A stretch of 64,000 nucleotides of DNA from Rhodoferax sediminis (GTDB lineage Bacteria; Pseudomonadota; Gammaproteobacteria; Burkholderiales; Burkholderiaceae_C). Location: contig NZ_CP035503.1 in the NCBI RefSeq assembly GCF_006970865.1, positions 2,059,001 through 2,123,000 of the forward strand, written 5' to 3'. A program made the translations under genes and the position numbers. Each line of letters starts with the position of its first letter. The first letter of the stretch is position 1. This document shows positions 60,198 to 64,000 of the stretch, piece by piece. The notes under the pieces were generated by a model, which had not been told where the DNA came from, searched no databases, and saw nothing but the letters and a program-made list of their open reading frames with translations.

Positions 60198-60785
60198 GTG
60201 GCGTTACAGGAAATCGTTGAACAAACCGTGACCGGTTTCGGTTACGAGCTGGTGGAGATCGAGCGCTCCGCCGGGGGTTTGCTGCGCATCACGATTGACT
60301 TCCCGTGGACGCCGGGTGCGGAGCAGCAGTTCATCAACGTCGAAGACTGCGAGAAAGTCACGCGCCAGTTGCACTTTGCATTCGAAGTCGATGCGGTGGA
60401 ATACAGGCGACTGGAGGTGTCCTCGCCCGGTATCGACCGTCCCTTGAAGCGTGAGCAGGATTTTGAGCGGTTTGCCGGCGAGGTGGTTGATATCACCCTG
60501 AAGGCACCCATCGGCAAGGACGTGGGCGCTGCGGCCGCCAACGCGGTCCATGCGAACCGGAAAAAGTTTCGCGGCACGCTGGAGCGGGCCCCGGCGGGCT
60601 GGCAAATCGTCTGGCGCGACGAGCCGGCGGTCAAGCCCGGGCAAAAGGTCAGCAGGAAGAGGGTGCCTGCGCCGCTGCAGGCCTTGGGTTTTACGCTGGA
60701 CGAATTGCGCGAAGCGCGTCTGGCACCGATTGTTGATTTCAAGGGCCGCAAGGCCAGGGCCACCGCTGCCGGTGGCGAGATTTAA
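60198..60785 (+). CDS. rimP: Ribosome maturation factor RimP
   Basis: 195 aa from a GTG with GAGG 4 nt upstream. [36 protein letters not shown], the [11 protein letters not shown] region and [33 protein letters not shown] are the RimP N-domain core; the C-terminal Sm-like domain ends in [10 protein letters not shown]. Needed for 30S subunit assembly. First gene of the conserved rimP-nusA-infB operon. Confidence 0.95.
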   Translation: MALQEIVEQTVTGFGYELVEIERSAGGLLRITIDFPWTPGAEQQFINVEDCEKVTRQLHFAFEVDAVEYRRLEVSSPGIDRPLKREQDFERFAGEVVDITLKAPIGKDVGAAAANAVHANRKKFRGTLERAPAGWQIVWRDEPAVKPGQKVSRKRVPAPLQALGFTLDELREARLAPIVDFKGRKARATAAGGEI

Positions 60786-60808
60786 GTTCAAGACAGGAGA
60801 TTCGTGAC

Positions 60809-62296
60809 ATGAATCGCGAAATGTTGATGCTGGTGGATGCCATCTCGCGCGAGAAGAACGTCGAGCGCGATGTGGTGTTTGGCGCGGTCGAAGCGGCCCT
60901 GGCGCAAGCCACCAAGAAGATTTATGCCGGCGCCGAAGTCGACATCCGTGTTTCGGTGGACCGCGACAGCGGCGACTACGAGACCTTTCGCCGCTGGCAC
61001 GTCGTGCCCGACGAGGCGGGCCTGCAGCTGCCCGATGCGGAAATCCTGCTGTTCGAGGCCAAGGAGCAGATCCCCGACATCGAGGTCGACGACTACATCG
61101 AGGAGCCGGTCGAGTCGGTGCCCATCGGTCGCATTGGCGCCATGGCGGCCAAGCAGGTCATTCTGCAAAAAATCCGCGATGCCGAGCGCGAAATGCTGCT
61201 CAACGACTTCATGTCGCGTGGCGACAAGATTTTTGTCGGCACCGTCAAGCGCATGGACAAGGGCGACATCATCGTCGAGAGCGGGCGCGTCGAAGGCCGC
61301 CTGCGCCGCAGCGAGATGATCCCCAAAGAAAACCTGCGCTCGGGCGATCGGGTGCGCGCCATGATCATGGAAGTGGACCTGACCTTGCGCGGCGCGCCCA
61401 TCATCCTGTCGCGCTCGGCCCCCGAGTTCATGATCGAGCTGTTCCGCCAGGAAGTGCCCGAGATCGAACAGGGTCTGCTGGAGATCAAGTCCTGCGCCCG
61501 CGACCCCGGCTCGCGCGCCAAGATTGCCGTGCTGTCGCACGACAAGCGGGTCGATCCGATCGGCACCTGCGTCGGCGTGCGCGGCACCCGTGTGAACGGC
61601 GTGACCAATGAGCTGGCCGGCGAGCGCGTCGACATCGTGCTGTGGAGCGAGGACCCGGCGCAGTTCGTGATTGGCGCGCTGGCCCCGGCCAATGTCTCGT
61701 CCATTGTGGTCGACGAAGAGCGCCACGCCATGGATGTGGTGGTGGACGAAGAAAACCTCGCGATTGCGATCGGCCGCGGCGGCCAGAACGTGCGCCTGGC
61801 GTCCGAACTGACCGGCTGGAAGATCAACATCATGGATGCGGCCGAATCGGCGCAGAAGCAGGCCAGCGAGACCGATACCAGCCGCAAGCTGTTCATGGAA
61901 AAACTCGATGTCGACGAAGAAATCGCCGACATCCTGATCCACGAAGGATTTACCAGCCTCGAAGAAGTGGCCTATGTGCCGCTGCAGGAGATGCTGGAAA
62001 TCGAAAGCTTCGACGAAGACACCGTGACCGAACTGCGCACGCGCGCCAAGGATGCGCTGCTCACGATGGAAATCGCCAAGGAAGAAAACGATGGGGCCGT
62101 CTCGCAGGATCTGCAGGACCTCGAAGGCCTCACTCCCGAGCTGATCACCAGGCTGACCGAGGCCGGCGTCCATACCCGTGACGACCTGGCCGACCTCGCC
62201 GTCGATGAGCTCACCGATATCACCGGCCAGTCCGAGGACGAAGCCAAAACGTTGATCATGAAGGCGCGCGAGCATTGGTTCGCGGGCCAAGAGTAA
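60809..62296 (+). CDS. nusA: Transcription termination/antitermination factor NusA
   Basis: 495 aa, full length. N-terminal RNA-polymerase-binding domain ([31 protein letters not shown]), S1 domain ([25 protein letters not shown]), two KH domains (VAVLSHDKR... [35 protein letters not shown]), and two C-terminal helix-hairpin-helix acidic repeats (about residues 365-495) as in E. coli. GACAGGAG lies upstream of the ATG. Confidence 0.96.
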   Translation: MNREMLMLVDAISREKNVERDVVFGAVEAALAQATKKIYAGAEVDIRVSVDRDSGDYETFRRWHVVPDEAGLQLPDAEILLFEAKEQIPDIEVDDYIEEPVESVPIGRIGAMAAKQVILQKIRDAEREMLLNDFMSRGDKIFVGTVKRMDKGDIIVESGRVEGRLRRSEMIPKENLRSGDRVRAMIMEVDLTLRGAPIILSRSAPEFMIELFRQEVPEIEQGLLEIKSCARDPGSRAKIAVLSHDKRVDPIGTCVGVRGTRVNGVTNELAGERVDIVLWSEDPAQFVIGALAPANVSSIVVDEERHAMDVVVDEENLAIAIGRGGQNVRLASELTGWKINIMDAAESAQKQASETDTSRKLFMEKLDVDEEIADILIHEGFTSLEEVAYVPLQEMLEIESFDEDTVTELRTRAKDALLTMEIAKEENDGAVSQDLQDLEGLTPELITRLTEAGVHTRDDLADLAVDELTDITGQSEDEAKTLIMKAREHWFAGQE

Positions 62297-62320
62297 TGGT
62301 CATGGAGGCACGAACCAAAT

Positions 62321-64000
<1,680 letters not shown>

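Overview
The window is GC-rich (roughly 60-65 % by eye), densely coded chromosomal DNA that reads as core genome of a betaproteobacterium. The family is probably Comamonadaceae (Polaromonas / Rhodoferax / Variovorax-like; inferred from gene content and repeat style, no search run). Markers are the cysI-DUF934-cysH-cysD-cysN cluster with an APS-type CysH, a ThiO-ThiS-ThiG-ThiE operon, DUF3309, a PEP-CTERM protein, a periplasmic-type ATP-dependent DNA ligase, and short dispersed repeats that I associate with Comamonadaceae. I see no prophage, insertion sequence, CRISPR array or plasmid gene.

Layout. 1-7.8 kb: tRNA-Asn (cut by the window edge), a thiamine operon (thiO-thiS-thiG-thiE, minus) behind a TPP riboswitch, divergent thiD, an HMP/cytosine-type permease (cytX), a MATE pump and a DUF2239 gene. 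7.8-15.6 kb: ferredoxin reductase and ferredoxin, then assimilatory sulfate reduction (cysN, cysD, cysH, DUF934, cysI) and a TauE/SafE transporter, all minus, with a striking double palindrome upstream. 15.6-20.6 kb: dsdA, an orphan amino-acid binding protein, a fused MnmC with an eroded methyltransferase half, and yggX. 20.9-25.6 kb: a complete five-gene branched-chain-type ABC transporter operon. 25.7-29.8 kb: flavin reductase, azoreductase with divergent LysR regulator, a tiny lipoprotein, a peroxiredoxin and dsbB. 29.8-32.5 kb: a three-gene stress-type operon (hydrolase, phosphoribosyltransferase, erythromycin-esterase family) with an upstream FNR-type box. 33-42.4 kb: PEP-CTERM protein, argA, hrpA (with three different repeat elements inside the reading frame), DUF3309, an aminotransferase and cysB. 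42.4-48.8 kb: a sirohydrochlorin-chelatase-like gene, lptG, lptF, divergent pepA-holC, another amino-acid binding protein and tRNA-Ser. 48.9-54.5 kb: SPFH/NfeD pair, a large PLP basic amino acid decarboxylase, LigE-type ligase and fabI. 54.5-60 kb: yejABEF peptide transporter. 60.1 kb to the end: rimP-nusA-infB behind a leader with an intrinsic terminator; infB runs off the window.

How it fits together. The sulfur genes form a dispersed but coherent set. They include activation and reduction (cysDNHI), a probable siroheme chelatase next to cysB, a regulator (cysB) and a ferredoxin/reductase pair that may replace the missing CysJ. The thiamine set covers thiazole synthesis, HMP phosphorylation, coupling and probable HMP uptake.

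The most unusual signal is not a gene. About nine copies of a ~58-bp imperfect repeat, plus two other short repeat families, lie both between genes and in frame inside conserved genes (cysN, dsbB, hrpA, pepA, yejF). All motif calls were made by reading the sequence; no alignment or folding program was run.
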